Counted from the stretch's first letter, positions 46,929 to 60,257 are shown. The stretch is DNA of 64,000 nt from Polyporus tsugae (GCA_024305745.1 JAHRBS010000002.1:558001-622000); one strand, 5' to 3'. Notes: generated by a model from the sequence alone, not told the origin. A program made the numbers and translations.

Positions 46929-48077
46929 TCATTCGATAGGGATGATGAATAACTGACGATCCAACTCCCAAGTCCACGCAGACCGGTCTTGCTCGACCAG
47001 ATAGAGGTAGCTCTACAATCATCCGAGTTCGTGAGAAGGCGTCATACTAAGTCCAAAAAACTCACGTTCGCGATGCTGTTGGAATCCAACCGAGTGTCAA
47101 GGTTGCTCTTGTACTTCTCAGCGTCCTCCCCGGAGCGACGTGCGAGTCCTTGGCCGGTGAAGATACCTGTGGTGTTACGGGATGAGGTGAGACGTGGATG
47201 GTTTCAGCAACGCTGCGTTGCCACTTACTGCCATCAATAATCGACTAGAGTCCGGGAAAAGAGGGTTAGCATCACGAACAACCAACGATCGGACAACCAA
47301 CTGTACGCACATGCGCGACGTGAATGTTCTCCTTCCCGAACTCCTTCGCGAGACTCTGGCTCAGCGCGCGGACGCCAAACTTGCCCGCCGCGAACGCACT
47401 CGTGGTCGTGTTGCCCCGCAGCGCGGCCGTCGCGCCGGTGAAGATGAGCGTGCCCCGCTTCCCGCGCTCGTCGAGTGCGTTCTCCTTGAACTTGAGGACG
47501 GCGCCGCGCGAGAACGCGAACGCCGCGGTCACGTTCACCTGCAACGAGTTCGTGATGTCCTCCTCGGTGACGTCCAGGAAGCCCTTCCATACACCCGCGG
47601 CCGCGTTCCACACGCCGACGCGGAACTCGGAGGGCCCCTCGGAGGTCCACTTGTGCGCGAAGATGGTGTCGAAGACGGAGAGCGTGGATTTGTAAGAGTA
47701 GTCCGCGATCGGGAACGCTGCCGCCTTGAGTATGATGACCATGAGTAAGCCGGCGCGCGAGAGAGGCAAATATTGAGGTGGATACTCACCTCGCCGCCCT
47801 CGCTGTTGATTTCGCCTGCAAAACGGCTGAGATGGTCAGCATTGCGCGCGACGAGTGCGACGCGGTAGCCCTTCTTTGCGAAGAGACGACTGTGCAGGTA
47901 ACGCGGCGTTCAGCGCTGCCATGTTCTCCCTACTTAGCTGTTGTACTCACGCGGTCGCTGCTCCCGTGCCTTCGGGTGACATCATGTCAGTCCCAGCACC
48001 AATCCATATGTCGCCCGTTCACGCTCACCGGATCCGTTGCCGATACCCGCGACGATCAAGAGTGGTCTGGCCGACAT
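46929..48077 (-). CDS. SDR-family short-chain dehydrogenase, apparently frameshifted
   Basis: NAD(P)-dependent Rossmann-fold oxidoreductase lying between the two xylanases. Seven exons on the minus strand: 48077-48029, 47969-47951, 47890-47790, 47724-47311, 47244-47229, 47166-47066, 47012-46929. Motifs are MSARPLLIVAGIGNGSGTGAA (cofactor glycine motif), VALVARN, WNAAAGVWKGFLDV, GTLIFTGATAA, the TSAFAAGKFGVRALSQSLA block around the catalytic region, IIDG, and DRSAWTWELD. The exons sum to 784 nt, one more than a multiple of three. The excess lies in exon 3, where ARLF and AKKGY are in different frames because of an extra C near 47880. This may be a recent null allele or a sequence error. Two exons are only 16 and 19 nt. 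Confidence 0.75.
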
Positions 48078-48502
48078 CGTGTAAAAGTTACAAGCTGTTC
48101 CAAAAGGTAAGCGGCAATGGGGCTGGTAGTTCAGGTGAGAAGGAGTTATGGGATGACCCCTGAGAGAGCGCATGCTATCTGTATATATACTCTCCAAGCA
48201 ACCTCCAAGGCTCATCTATCTCCGCGATGTCGTGCTCAGTGAGTCTTACACATCCTGATCCCTTTGACGTGCTCTCGTTTGTATGAGGTCGACTGTTTAT
48301 TCATAAGAGTTCTTTGATCGGGCTAAGTCAACATCCCCGGGCCTGCATCGCAAGCTCTAACGATACCTAGGTGATCACGTCGAGCGCTCGGCGGCGTGTA
48401 ATGCGCGCCATGTGCCGAGTGTGGGTATCGACTTTATTCGTACTGCAATACACGCCGTGAATCCTCCCCGAGAACTATAAAGCATAAAAGTGGTCCTTGC
48501 AT
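48078..48502. other. Promoter region of the SDR gene / 3' end of xylanase 2
   Basis: A TATATATAC-type TATA box (minus strand) lies near 48180-48190, about 105 bp upstream of the SDR start. No further gene. Confidence 0.55.
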
Positions 48503-50141
<1,639 letters not shown>

Positions 50142-50913
50142 CTTGGCGGGAGGCAGCTGCGCCTGGGAGTGATGTCAGAGGGTCAACAACACTATCACGT
50201 CTTTATACGTGGAGGGACTAGGTTTCAAGAGGTACGCTGTTGAGAAGGTCAGGGGAAGAAGGAGAAACGTAAAGCATGTCTTGCGCAGTGACGGAATATC
50301 GTCGTTAGATTCATGGAAACATGCATAACACAGGCCCACGGGAAAAGTTCGAGCCGTTGCGTGGATGATGGCATCGCTCTCTAGAACGCGAGTATAAAAT
50401 TTTCATTAGCTAGCATGACTAGTGGCAACACACAGGGCACCAGTATCTGGCAAAGGACACGGGTTCCAGAAGCCTGCGGTGGCTGCCGGGACGGCGGCCG
50501 CGTGATTGACGGCGGGGTGGGGTGTGTGCGCCTGGATGCTCAGGAGAGCAATGTGGCGGCGATATTTCGGTTCCAATTAGTGCGATGACCGGTTTCAAGG
50601 GTAGCGGCCAATGCTCGGATTTCGGTGGCATGTACTTCGAAGGGCTTGTTGGAGAGCAACATTGGGTAGCACGGTGCAGTGACCTAATACCGCAACGCCT
50701 ATGAATACACATGGCAGTGACCAACGGAGAAAATATGCTGGCTGGTGCCTTGCCACGGGGGTTGCCCCCGACCGTTTGCAGACGTTCCTGGGGTCTAGAA
50801 AGCTAATGCTGCACAAGTTCACTAAGTGGAGCAGTGATCTGACCTTCTATGCCAATACATTGAGCAGCAATCCTGAAAAGCCAGTCATCTGCATCCGATC
50901 TACACAAGAAACT
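50142..50913. other. Intergenic region between xylanase 2 and PWP1
   Basis: Promoter of xylanase 2 (TATAAAG on the minus strand, plus-strand coordinates 50201-50207) and 3' region of PWP1. No gene supported. Confidence 0.55.
50201..50207 (-). promoter_or_regulatory. TATA box of xylanase 2
   Basis: TATAAAG on the minus strand, about 60 bp upstream of the ATG at 50141. The same heptamer serves copy 1. Confidence 0.6.
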
Positions 50914-52964
50914 TCACTCCTCGCCTTCTCCATCGGTACCGCTGCTGTCCTCGTCGTCGCTCGCGACGCCGATGATGCCACCGGTCTGCTTTTCCTTGAG
51001 CACCCTGCCCGCCTCCGCGAGTTTCGGGCCGAGAACCTTGCGCGCACCTGCGTTCGCACCAACGTCCCAGACCTGCAATTTCGCCTTTGACCCTGCGGCT
51101 GCGAGCGTGAGGGGGTCGTCCGGGGACCACGAGGTCGAGAAGACCTTGCCCTATCACCCCCGTGCTAATAGTGAATAGATAGCTCCAGACTGTAGAAAAT
51201 ATGATGACGTACCACGCCGAGGTCGCGCGAGGTGACAAGGCTTACTTGCCGCTTGCCGGTGTCTTGGTCTTCCAAGATGTTCCAGACTTTGACAACCTTG
51301 TCCGTGCCGCCCGTCGCGATGACCCCACGGAGGTGCGGGTTGACGTCGAGTGCGGACACCGCACCATCGTGGGCGGACACGGTGAACCGTGCGGGCGAGG
51401 GCGAGTTCAGGTCTGAAGGTAGCGTCCGGGCATCGAAATTCAGCACAAGTCCATTTTCAAGAGATACCTAATTACGATCGTTCAGTGGAGTACCGGTAGC
51501 ATGCAGGTCGCACAACTCACATAGAAGCTATGTGGTTCCCAAGGGTCCCACCGCAGTGCCTCGACATCCGCACCGACGACCGCACCAACACTCGCGTCTG
51601 GAGCTCTTGAATCAAAGGTTCGTACCGTCCTGTCGTAGCTTCCCGTCAAGAGCACCGTCGGCTCAGACGGGTTCCATTGCACTGCCTGGACCTTGTCTCT
51701 GTGGACGTCGAAGCTCCTCAGGGCGCCCTCACCCTCACCGCCCTCCCCAGTGATTGTCGGATCGCGGTTGAGGTCCCACAGTTTCACCGTCTTGTCCGCA
51801 CTCGCGCTCGCAAGCAAGTTTCGATGCGTGCGGTTCCACGAGAGGCCGAGGACGGCGTCGACGTGATGCGCGGTGCTCGCGGGGCGCGCCTTGGTCTTCT
51901 TGCGCTTCTTCTTGCCAGTCCCGAGTGGGACGGGGACGTGCGCCGCGGTCTTGTCTGGGCGGCCCAGGACCATGTCGGGGTACATCGTCTCGACGGTGTC
52001 GAGGGACCAGATTTCGATCTCGGGCTCGAGCGTGCCGACCGCAATAAAGTTGCCGAACTGCGCTGGGTCGGTATTCGAGCTGGAGCCAGAGGCGTCGCGG
52101 CGGGCGGGGGAGGAGATGGGTGGGAAGTCGAGCCATTCGAGGCAGAGGGGGAAGGAGGGGAGCATAAGATCGTGATGGGCGTACAGGTTTTCTTCAGACT
52201 CCTCATAGACGAATATCTCGAGCTGGGAAATCTCGTCTTCGGTCTTTGCGACGACGATGAGGTTGTCGATGGGAAGGACTTCAAGCTCTTCGCGTTCTTG
52301 ATCCTCCTCGTCCTCTTTTAGTGTGATAAAAGGGTCTTCGTCATTATTGCGATAGTATGTGAGACCCTTGATATTGCTGAACGGCCCCATTCCTGCACAG
52401 AAGGTTCAGTCCGAGCTTTCCGAGTCCAAGACCAGATACAAAACGGATATATGCGATGAACCAAGCACGCACCGGGCATGGCGTCTTCGTTATCGTATTC
52501 CTCCAGGTTGTACTGCGCAAGATCTTCTCCGGTAGGTCCTCTAGGTTTTGATCCCTCGGGCTGTGGCTCTTCATCTTGATCCATAGGTACGTCCTCATCT
52601 ATCGCGCCCTCACCTTCACTTCAAACTCATATACTCAAAATGGAGGGTGGGCGTTGGGAGAGAAGTTAACACTCACTCGACCCATGCGCTCTCATCGTCC
52701 TCGTCTGCATCGTCCGCCTCATCGCCCTCCGCACCTTTCCCCATTGACTGCGCAGCATGATGTGCCTTCTCCAATTCTTTCCGCGCATCCTCGAGCTCTA
52801 TCCGAGCGAGCGCGCTCACGCGTACAAGCTCCTGATCGTCGAGAACATATTTTTGTGGATGCTGAGCCGCAACACCTCGGCGTACCCTGGTTCTGGTGTT
52901 AGACAAAGGTTGCATTGAAGCATGTGGCAACGTACCAGGCTACTGAAGAAATCAGACTACTCAT
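50914..52964 (-). CDS. PWP1: PWP1, WD40 ribosome-biogenesis factor
   Basis: Nucleolar WD40 protein; the yeast homologue acts in 60S subunit maturation. Exon 1 (from 52964) encodes MSSLISSVAW. After an intron come VRRGVAAQHPQKYVLDDQEL, the acidic DEADDADEDDESAW, and YNLEEYDNEDAMP. The repeat region contains FIAVGTLEPEIEIWSLDTVE (characteristic of PWP1), VLGLSWNRTHRNLLASASAD with KTVKLWDL, VQAVQWNPSEPTVLLTGSYD, VSALDVNPHLRGVIATGGTD and VFSTSWSPDDPLTLAAAGS. The tail is acidic (ASDDEDSSGTDGEGEE). A KKKRKKTKAR stretch may be a nuclear localisation signal. At least five introns, all plausible. The N- and C-termini match the family, so the model appears complete. Confidence 0.9.
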
Positions 52965-53212
52965 GAAAGTGTTCCGCGAGGACGCTCGAGGAGGGATGCG
53001 AGCCTCGGTAGACTTGAGGCTTGAGCCAGAGCAAATAAATTCAAGCAAAATTCAGATCTCCGCCCCCATGTGATCGAGATTCGGACGCGTCGGACGCGCA
53101 TCTAGCGCCCACATGCTCCGCGAGTCGCACTGGCCCAAGCTGAAGGCCGTCTCACCGTCTCACCCGCGTTCACCATTCAACGTCAACGGCCACAAAGTCG
53201 GCGACAACAACC

Positions 53213-54080
53213 ATGGTGCTCAGGTCAGCCGTCCTACAGCCGTCCTACTTTCTGGATATCATTGACCCTACCTGATTGTCTAGGAGTCAGCTCCTTCAGC
53301 TCGCGGTTCCCCTCGTCAAGCAATACGGGTTCTCTCGCGAAGCTCTCGCCCGTTCCGTCCTTCACCTACCAACACCTCACGAACAACCGCTTTCCGAGGC
53401 CGCCGTTACCTCACTGTTTGGAAGTGGCGATGACGCACGAAGGACGCTTATCAATGGTTGGTTGGACCTTGCCAGGGCTGACATGAAGGCGGCGAGTCCT
53501 CCCCCCACGTCCGTGCGAGACGTACTTGCAAGTCGACTACGTGCAAACGAGCCTGTCTTGCCACTACTCCCAGAGGTGAGCGGTATACTCCTCGTTCTTG
53601 CAAATGGCGTGCTGAGGTCTGCGAAGGCATTTGCCCTCCTCGCAACCCCGTCGTCCGGTCTTCCACCTCTCGACCCCATGCCAGGGCTCAAGCATGTCTC
53701 CAAGATTGCGGACGATGCATGTTACCTGATCGGAGATACTTCAGTCGGCGTGAGCCCTTTTCCATATTCACTCACCCCGGAGTTGGCCATGTTGATGTCC
53801 CTCAGCCTGCCTGGTTCCGTCGGCGTGCGTCTATTGCGGCCGCCTACGGTGCAGCAGGTACGTCCCACTATAGCTTTGCTATGAGATTTATCTTCCTCAT
53901 CATGATTATGGTGCAGAGCTCCACCAGCTGACATCACCAAATACTGCGTACCAATTCCTGGACGTTGTGCTCAGCTTGACGAACAAGGTGGACACCTCGA
54001 TTGACGAGGTAGGACTGTTCGGCAAGTACATCCTGAGAAGTTGGGGAGGGATTATCCGGAGCAGTGGAGTCTTGCCGTGA
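53213..54080 (+). CDS. COQ9: COQ9, ubiquinone biosynthesis factor
   Basis: Mitochondrial matrix lipid-binding partner of the COQ7 hydroxylase in coenzyme Q synthesis. Exon 1 encodes MVLR and the next continues SQLLQLAVPLVKQYGFSREALARSVL, the COQ9 N-terminal helix. Family blocks follow: GDDARRTLINGWL, VRDVLASRLRANEPVLPLLPEAFALLA, IADDACYLIGDTSVG, PAWFRRRASIAAAYGAAELHQL and VGLFGKYILRSWGGIIRSS. Five exons join in frame with canonical borders. Oddly, the first ATG gives almost no targeting presequence. The frame upstream of it (53144-53212) is open, rich in Arg, Ser and Thr and free of acidic residues, but has no ATG. Confidence 0.88.
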
Positions 54081-54583
54081 CCTTTCGATTATGTACGGTG
54101 CCTTTCTAGTTATGTAATCTTGTGCATTGGATCTGAACCTGAGATACTTTGTGGTCTGCGGCCAACGCATCAAGTCAAGCAAGAAGTACGGGTAGAGTGG
54201 AAGTGATTGAGACACCTTTGTTTATGCTCATCTTTTCTTGTTCAGATTGGTTGAATGACCAAAAGCCACTTCTAGCACGAACACATAGCAAAATATCCTC
54301 AAGGACAGTGACCAGAATGACGCAACAAGGTAGAGTCAAGGGATCGTCCGAGTTCTCTGTCCCCTTGAAAGCCTCTTCCGAAGGGTGGCAGAGACCTGCT
54401 TAGCTTCGCCGTAGAATTACCCCAAAGCCGAACGGTAGAGAAGAATAAGGTTCTATCACCTCAGGTCATTCGAGGCGCGGGAACCCTTACGGCATTATCG
54501 CAGCACCGTCAACTCTTCCGTCAACGTCCTCCGTAGCAGCCCGCTCGCTCTCTTCATCCCCGGTCAGGAACCCGTACTCCCAC
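54081..54583. other. Intergenic region after COQ9
   Basis: About 500 bp with the COQ9 3' UTR and the promoter of the next gene. No feature recognised. Confidence 0.5.
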
Positions 54584-55096
54584 ATGGACGATTCCACCAG
54601 TGTTCAATTATTCGAGAGACGTTTGGGACGAGGCGATGCTTGGCAGTACGTATTCACTCTTGATACCCATGGCGTACTTGAACTAGCGTTGCATTCGGTC
54701 ATCAGGATGCCTGCCAAAAAGTTCAGCGTTGACGAGATCATGCTCCCCGACCATCTTCTCCTACGAGTCGCCGAAGGGGGGCGCCCGGTGCTAGTCAACT
54801 GGCCAGCGTACAAGTTCGGAATCGAGACAATACTGCGTGCAAATGGGCTCGAAGAACATATCACCGCGAGGGAGGACCCTCCTCGGCGACAAGTGAGCCA
54901 AGAGCAGTGGGCAGCCGAGGAGGAGCTGTGCAGGGCCATTATCGGGTTCAACGTGAAGGACTTCACCCAAATATTTGGGAGTTCGCGCCTCTCGGAGAAG
55001 GAAGTAGGAGAGATCTGGAAGTGGTTATCGGGTCTAGATAAGGAGAGGATGTGGCATGGGATGGAGCTCGAGCCGGGCGAGTGCAAGTTTCAGTGA
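54584..55096 (+). CDS. Unrecognised 170-residue protein
   Basis: A single exon starts MDDSTSVQLFERRLGRGDAW and ends LEPGECKFQ. The composition is that of a folded soluble protein, with alternating hydrophobic residues and Trp at several positions (VNWPAYKFGIETILRANGLE, EVGEIWKWLSGLD). No signal peptide, membrane segment or known motif is seen. The start is the first ATG after a pyrimidine-rich leader. Codon use resembles its neighbours. A chance open frame is possible but unlikely given the amino-acid pattern. Confidence 0.6.
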   Translation: MDDSTSVQLFERRLGRGDAWQYVFTLDTHGVLELALHSVIRMPAKKFSVDEIMLPDHLLLRVAEGGRPVLVNWPAYKFGIETILRANGLEEHITAREDPPRRQVSQEQWAAEEELCRAIIGFNVKDFTQIFGSSRLSEKEVGEIWKWLSGLDKERMWHGMELEPGECKFQ

Positions 55097-55590
55097 GCAT
55101 AGGGCGACCATGCCAGTGGTCGTTCTTCGCGAAAGAATTATGTTGTCCTTGTGTTCTTCAACCACCAAAATCGAAATGGCGTTTGTACCTTGCAAAACGG
55201 TTTCAATCAGGCATGTTGATGAATGAGATTTCGGCATGCGTATGCAATGCTGGTTCAAACGTTGCAAAGGCAAGCCGCGACGGGCGGCTGTACAGAGACG
55301 CCCATTTGAGGATAACTTACTTACCAGGCCTTTGTCTCGTCATGATCAGCATCGCTGCATCCACCACACAACCACGCGTGTTCATCGTGTTTGACGCATT
55401 TATCTTTCAGTGTTTTATAAGAGAGTTTCGCTTCTCCTAGAACATAACTATATTCCACTAGCTTTTTGGACGATTGAGCTTCGAGTCCCATTTAGACTGG
55501 CCATCGTCAACGCCTTCCCTACCCACCGTCACATAACCCTTCCACCGTTCTACTGTTCTAATCTGTAGGCTCGCTTCACGGTTTGCGACC
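55097..55590. other. Intergenic region
   Basis: About 490 bp of A/T-richer sequence with no recognised gene. It carries the promoter of the following membrane-protein gene. Confidence 0.5.
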
Positions 55591-57151
55591 ATGTCAATCG
55601 ACTCTCAGGTAAGGTACTTTAACCTATGAAGCATCAGTACATACTCATATAGGATAGATGCCATCAACCCCTAGGACGGAGCCGCAGGAGGACGACGCAG
55701 AATGGGAGGACGTCCCGGAGGCGAACCTCGCACGAGATGAAGGCGACGGTTCAGTAGGTCCTAGAGGAGGCTCCGTCAGACCAAGCACTCCAGGAACCCC
55801 TCGGCCTGCCGCAAGGCGTCGCAAGACTCAGACTGGGAAGACAATGATGTTCCTTGCGCAGTCGCAAGCCACGCCGCGCCGCTTGACCCAAACGCCTCCT
55901 CAGAACTTGAAAGCGCGGAAGAAGGCTTTCGAGCTGAGCAATGACGAGATGCAAGATGCACTAGCCCACAGTGCAGCTTCCTCTGTGCGGTACATCGGCT
56001 CCGTGTTCACTCACGCCTTCCAACTACTCAAGAAGCCCCTGGGATTCCTTCTCTTCCTATACCTGCTGGGATACCTGCTGGGCTGGCTGTTTGTCAAGTT
56101 CCGCGTCGCCTTTGAACCCATATGTTGGATTCCGGGGATATCCAGCACCACACTCTGTCATCCCCCCCAAATCCCAGAGAACGTCACTCTGAAGCCGCCT
56201 CAGCGAGTGGACTATCCACGCCTGGTAGAGATCCAGAGCTCCAGCTACGAGCAGTTACTCGATGGCTCCATCGGCGGTCCCGCGCTCAGCCTAGACATAA
56301 AGAAGGCGGAGATGGCGACCAGGGATCTCATCACGCTCGTCAAGTACAGCGGACTCAAGAGCCGTGAGCTCCTTGCGCAGTCGCTCGCCGACTTCGTCCT
56401 GGATGCGAAGAAGGCTGGGAGAGGCTTGCAGAAGCTCACTGCCAGGATCAACGGCGCGGTCGACAAGTGAGTGTCTTTGTCCCAGACATCACGACGCAAA
56501 GCCCTGAACCCCTTTCCCAACCCGACCAGCGTCATGGCGATCAACGACTACGCCCTGCAAACCATCCAAGGCGCGCAAGCCCAGCAGCCCAACGCCGTCA
56601 TGCGCGTCCTCTGGCCGTTCGGCGCCGAGCCGCCCTCGCGCGCCGCTGCGCTCGACGTCTTCCACAAGTCCATGGACGTGCACGCGTCCGAGATGCAGCG
56701 CCTGATCCTCGAGGTCGAAATCTCGTCCACGAACCTCGACGCGCTCGACGCGCACCTCGACACGCTGCACGAGATCTGCACGCGCGAGAACCTCGACATG
56801 AGCGCCGCGCGCGAGGAGCTCCTGTCGGAGCTCTGGACGATCCTTGGGGGCAACCGCAACCGCGTGCGCGCGTTCAACACGAACCTCGAGCTCCTGCGCG
56901 AGCTCGGCGAGTACAGGAAGCGCGCCGCGGCGCATGTCGCGGGTGCCATGCATACGCTGCAGGCGATGGGCGAGGACATGGAGGATCTGCGGGAGCGCGT
57001 CGCCGCGCCGGAGCTCGTGGGCGATCGGGTGCCCGTGGAGGTGCATATGAAGAGCATCAGGGCTGGGATCGAGAGGCTGAAGGAGCAGAGGGTCAAGGCG
57101 AAGGAAAGGGAGGAGAGCTTGATGAACAGGATTCTTGGGATCGAGAATTGA
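55591..57151 (+). CDS. Unrecognised single-pass membrane protein with C-terminal coiled coil
   Basis: Three exons: an 18-nt first exon coding MSIDSQ, then 55658 to about 56468, then about 56533-57151. The joins are phase 0 and phase 2. The N-terminal region is acidic then basic and Ser/Thr/Pro-rich (VRPSTPGTPRPAARRRKTQT). One membrane segment lies around residues 125-150 (FLLFLYLLGYLLGWLFVKF). After it come a short Cys-containing loop and a long helical region rich in Glu, Arg and Leu (LILEVEISSTNLDALDAHLD, IERLKEQRVKAKEREESLMN), probably coiled coil. No family is recognised. An organelle- or nuclear-envelope-type tether would fit the layout, but this is conjecture. Confidence 0.75.
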
Positions 57152-57397
57152 AATATAAAGGTCTGGGACTTTCTTGCGGATTTCTCTTCGTTTCTTGTAC
57201 ATTGGATGTATCGCCTCAGGAGCTGTCTTACTCTGGAATCGTGTCGGTCATAGATGGATCGGATACGCTGCCAAGTGCAGCTATGTTCTCGATGACTGGA
57301 TGTATTAATATTATGCAATGTTACGACGTCCAACGCAGGATATCCAAACTCTATATTCGCACGCATCGGAAGGCCACTAGCAGCCTTCTAACGTGCC

Positions 57398-60257
57398 TCA
57401 CGCCTTCGAGAGCGCTGCCTTAATAATGTCTGCGCCTTTCTCTCCCACCACAAGGACCGGGGCAACCTGTTACCAAGCAGACACTAAGTAGGTGTGGACC
57501 ATGACACAGTAATCGTACGACGTACCGTCGGGCCGCTCGTGATGGTGGGCAAAATGGACGCATCCACGATCCGCAAGTTGGGGATGCCGTGGACGCGCAG
57601 GTATGGGTCGACGACGCCGCCATCTTCCTTCGGCGCCATGCGCGCGGTGCTTGTAGGGTGATAGATGGTCTCGACCTTGCGGCGTATCTCCGCCTCGACT
57701 GCGGCGTCGTCGAGCTCCTCGAACCGGTGGTCGAGGATCGGGTCGCTGTCGCCTGCAGGGTGAAGCATTGACGCGAGCGGCTCGGTCTTGACGAGGCGTG
57801 TCATCAGGCGAGTCGCGCGCTTGAAGATCGCGATGTCGTTCTTGGTGGAGAGATACCTAGGGCCAGACAAGCATGAGTAAGTCGACCAATGTATAAGAAA
57901 CGATGGAGCTCACCGGGGGTCGATTACCGGTGGGTCGTTCGGGCTGTTCGACTTCAGTCGGATGGTTCCCGTACTCGTTGGCCTACGAAAAGCGTCAGAA
58001 ATGCCAAACTGACGAGACGACTTATGTCCCGTTAAGACCATACCTGAGCAGCACGGCATGCAGCCCGAAGTAATGATCATGTCGCAATTTCTCCGCGTTT
58101 TGCTTGAGGTACGCGGCAGGCGTGAAGAACACCTCCAAGTCCGGCGCGCCAGGCCCCGAAGTCGTGTCGGTGATCTCATCTTTCGAGTGCTCCCTACGTG
58201 GAAAGAGCGCCGGGTCCGTCGAACGTACGAAAGTCATCGCCTCAGCCAACTACAAGTGCGTACATTCGCGCTTAACTTCTCGTGACGAAGAGGAGGGCAC
58301 TTGCACTCACATTCGACAAGAAGGGCCCTTTGACTCTGAGTTTGTAGTCCAGGTACGCCTTCGCGCGCACAAGCCGATCGTAGAATGTCTGGCCTCTGAG
58401 CGCAAGGATGCTAGACTTGGTCTTGTCCAGGTAGAAGAAGTCGAGAACGAGGTGATCCATCAAATGCGAGCCGACACCCGGCAGGTCGGCGACGATAGGG
58501 ATGTTATGGGCCGCAAGGTGTTCAGCTGGGCCGACGCCAGAAAGCATCAGGAGCTAGGAGGGCGACAGCGGTCATCAATTCAACGTCGTGGAAGAGAGAG
58601 TTCGGGCAGGGCCGCTCACCTGAGGAGTATGCACCGCACCAGCGCTGAACATGAACGTTAACAGATGTGACATGAGCATAGCGGTGCGTACGACTCTGAA
58701 AAACACTCACGATAGAACAACTTCCTTCCTGGCCCTGACACGGAACCTGTCCCCAGTCGGCAGCGAAAAATCGACACCAACAGCGCGCGGGGCGGGACCT
58801 GAATTTTCAAACAGGATTCGGGTTACCTGCGCTCGGGTGATAACCTCCAAGTTCGGCCTTGCAAGGACAGCGGGCGTAAGATAAGCAGATTCTGTCGTGA
58901 CACGCCTGCCGCCGGGCGTAATGAACGTCACTACAGTGGGTGGTTTGGATCAGTCATCCACAAATATTTCTGGAATGGCCGGGAGACCTACAGGCCTACA
59001 ACGCGCCAGTGGGTATCAAGAAGGACTATGCTGAAGAGGACCAGTCACGCACCTTGGACACTCCCATTGTGCCAGCAGGAGTATTCAGATCCGGCATGTA
59101 CCGAATACCTGCGTTGACGCATGCTTGGATAAATCGTCGAGTTCCCTCGGATGTATAGCTGAATAGCCCAGCTTACTCATGTATCAGCCAACGAAGGAAC
59201 ACCTTACAGCAAGAGAACCTACTTTGCATAGGACCCGAGGACCCGCGCTTCGTGGCGTCAACGTCAGGGTATTCGGGGTGGGGTTGGTATGCCTCAAACT
59301 TCAGGGTGTACCTGAAGGGGTCATCCTATACGTGAGGGGTGTCGTTGAGGCGAGACTGGGTCCACTCACTCGTGGAGCTCCCTGAACGTCCATTGAGAGG
59401 CGCCATCTTGGCCCTTTTGAAGGATCGCCCACTCGTCGTAATCCTCAGGCGTACCGAGATGGCATCTGCAGTGACGTTATGGAGGTGTTTAGGTCTCAGT
59501 GCTATCGAGCATCGAATGCATGGTTGAATGCATATAGTGATCGACGTACACCAACGCATTCAAAGTTGTGCCTGTCAAGTTGTGTTCAGGGAAAGACGTT
59601 CAATAACAGCAAATGAGTTCTTACATCCTCCCAACAATTTGCCTAGTAAACGCGCCTCCGGATCAGCTTTCGAGTTACATCAATATCGATTGCATTGAAT
59701 TCTCACCCCTCGGCCAATATCTCGCTCGTGAATTCGCATAGGGTTGTGGTATGGTACTTACACCCCAGTCGTGGATACTGCGGAAAAGCCCGCTGCCGAT
59801 GGCAGGTATAATAGCTAGCGGGTTCTTGAGCGAGCTAATCGGGGGTTTCAGCTACAGCTCTCATAAGAACAGAGACACTACAACATACCTTTCACCAGCC
59901 TCCAGCAAGAGCACCCGTACAGAGGGATCCTCGGACAGTCTAGACGCCAGAATGCATCCCGTCGTCCCTATTGCCGATGGTAAGCGATCGAGTGGGTAAC
60001 GCGCCCGGGGACGCCGTGTGCTTACCACCGCCCACGATCACGACGTCGTATTCGTCGAAGTCGTACTTGGTTTCGCATTGACGGATACGTCGTGCAGACG
60101 CGGTAGCGTCTCCAAACAGAGCGCTATACTTGTCCTTAGACTTCTTGCCATACGAAGCCCAAGTCACTAGGAAGAGAGTGCTGAATACGACAGACGCAGC
60201 GGCCAGGATCGATGGGCGCCTCGAAGTCGATAGCAGGATCTGGGACGCGAGGGGCAT
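57398..60257 (-). CDS. GMC-family FAD oxidoreductase with N-terminal membrane anchor
   Basis: Flavoprotein of the glucose-methanol-choline family. The start [16 protein letters not shown] is followed by a hydrophobic anchor ([21 protein letters not shown]). The FAD motif [20 protein letters not shown] spans the first intron. Next are the GMC signatures YWPRGKLLGGCTTLNALV and, near 58.5 kb, [20 protein letters not shown]. The C-terminal block reads [29 protein letters not shown], then [14 protein letters not shown]. The catalytic His is in YHPTST, but the second catalytic position (His or Asn in most members) appears as Pro in SGPT. At least 13 exons, including ones of 18 nt (59625-59642), 22 nt (59550-59571) and 25 nt. 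No frame break is needed. Substrate is unknown; wood-decay fungi carry many such enzymes. Confidence 0.88.

Noticed and set aside
56467..57423. 318-residue Arg/Ala-rich frame (+) overlapping the membrane-protein exon
   Set aside because: It is an alternative-frame shadow of the exon 56533-57151, which encodes the conserved-looking helical region.
59160..59240. Apparent frameshift in the GMC gene between GSSGPMQ and YTSEGTRRF
   Set aside because: Using the acceptor GAGTAAG instead of TATTCAG joins the exons in frame as [17 protein letters not shown], so no break is needed.
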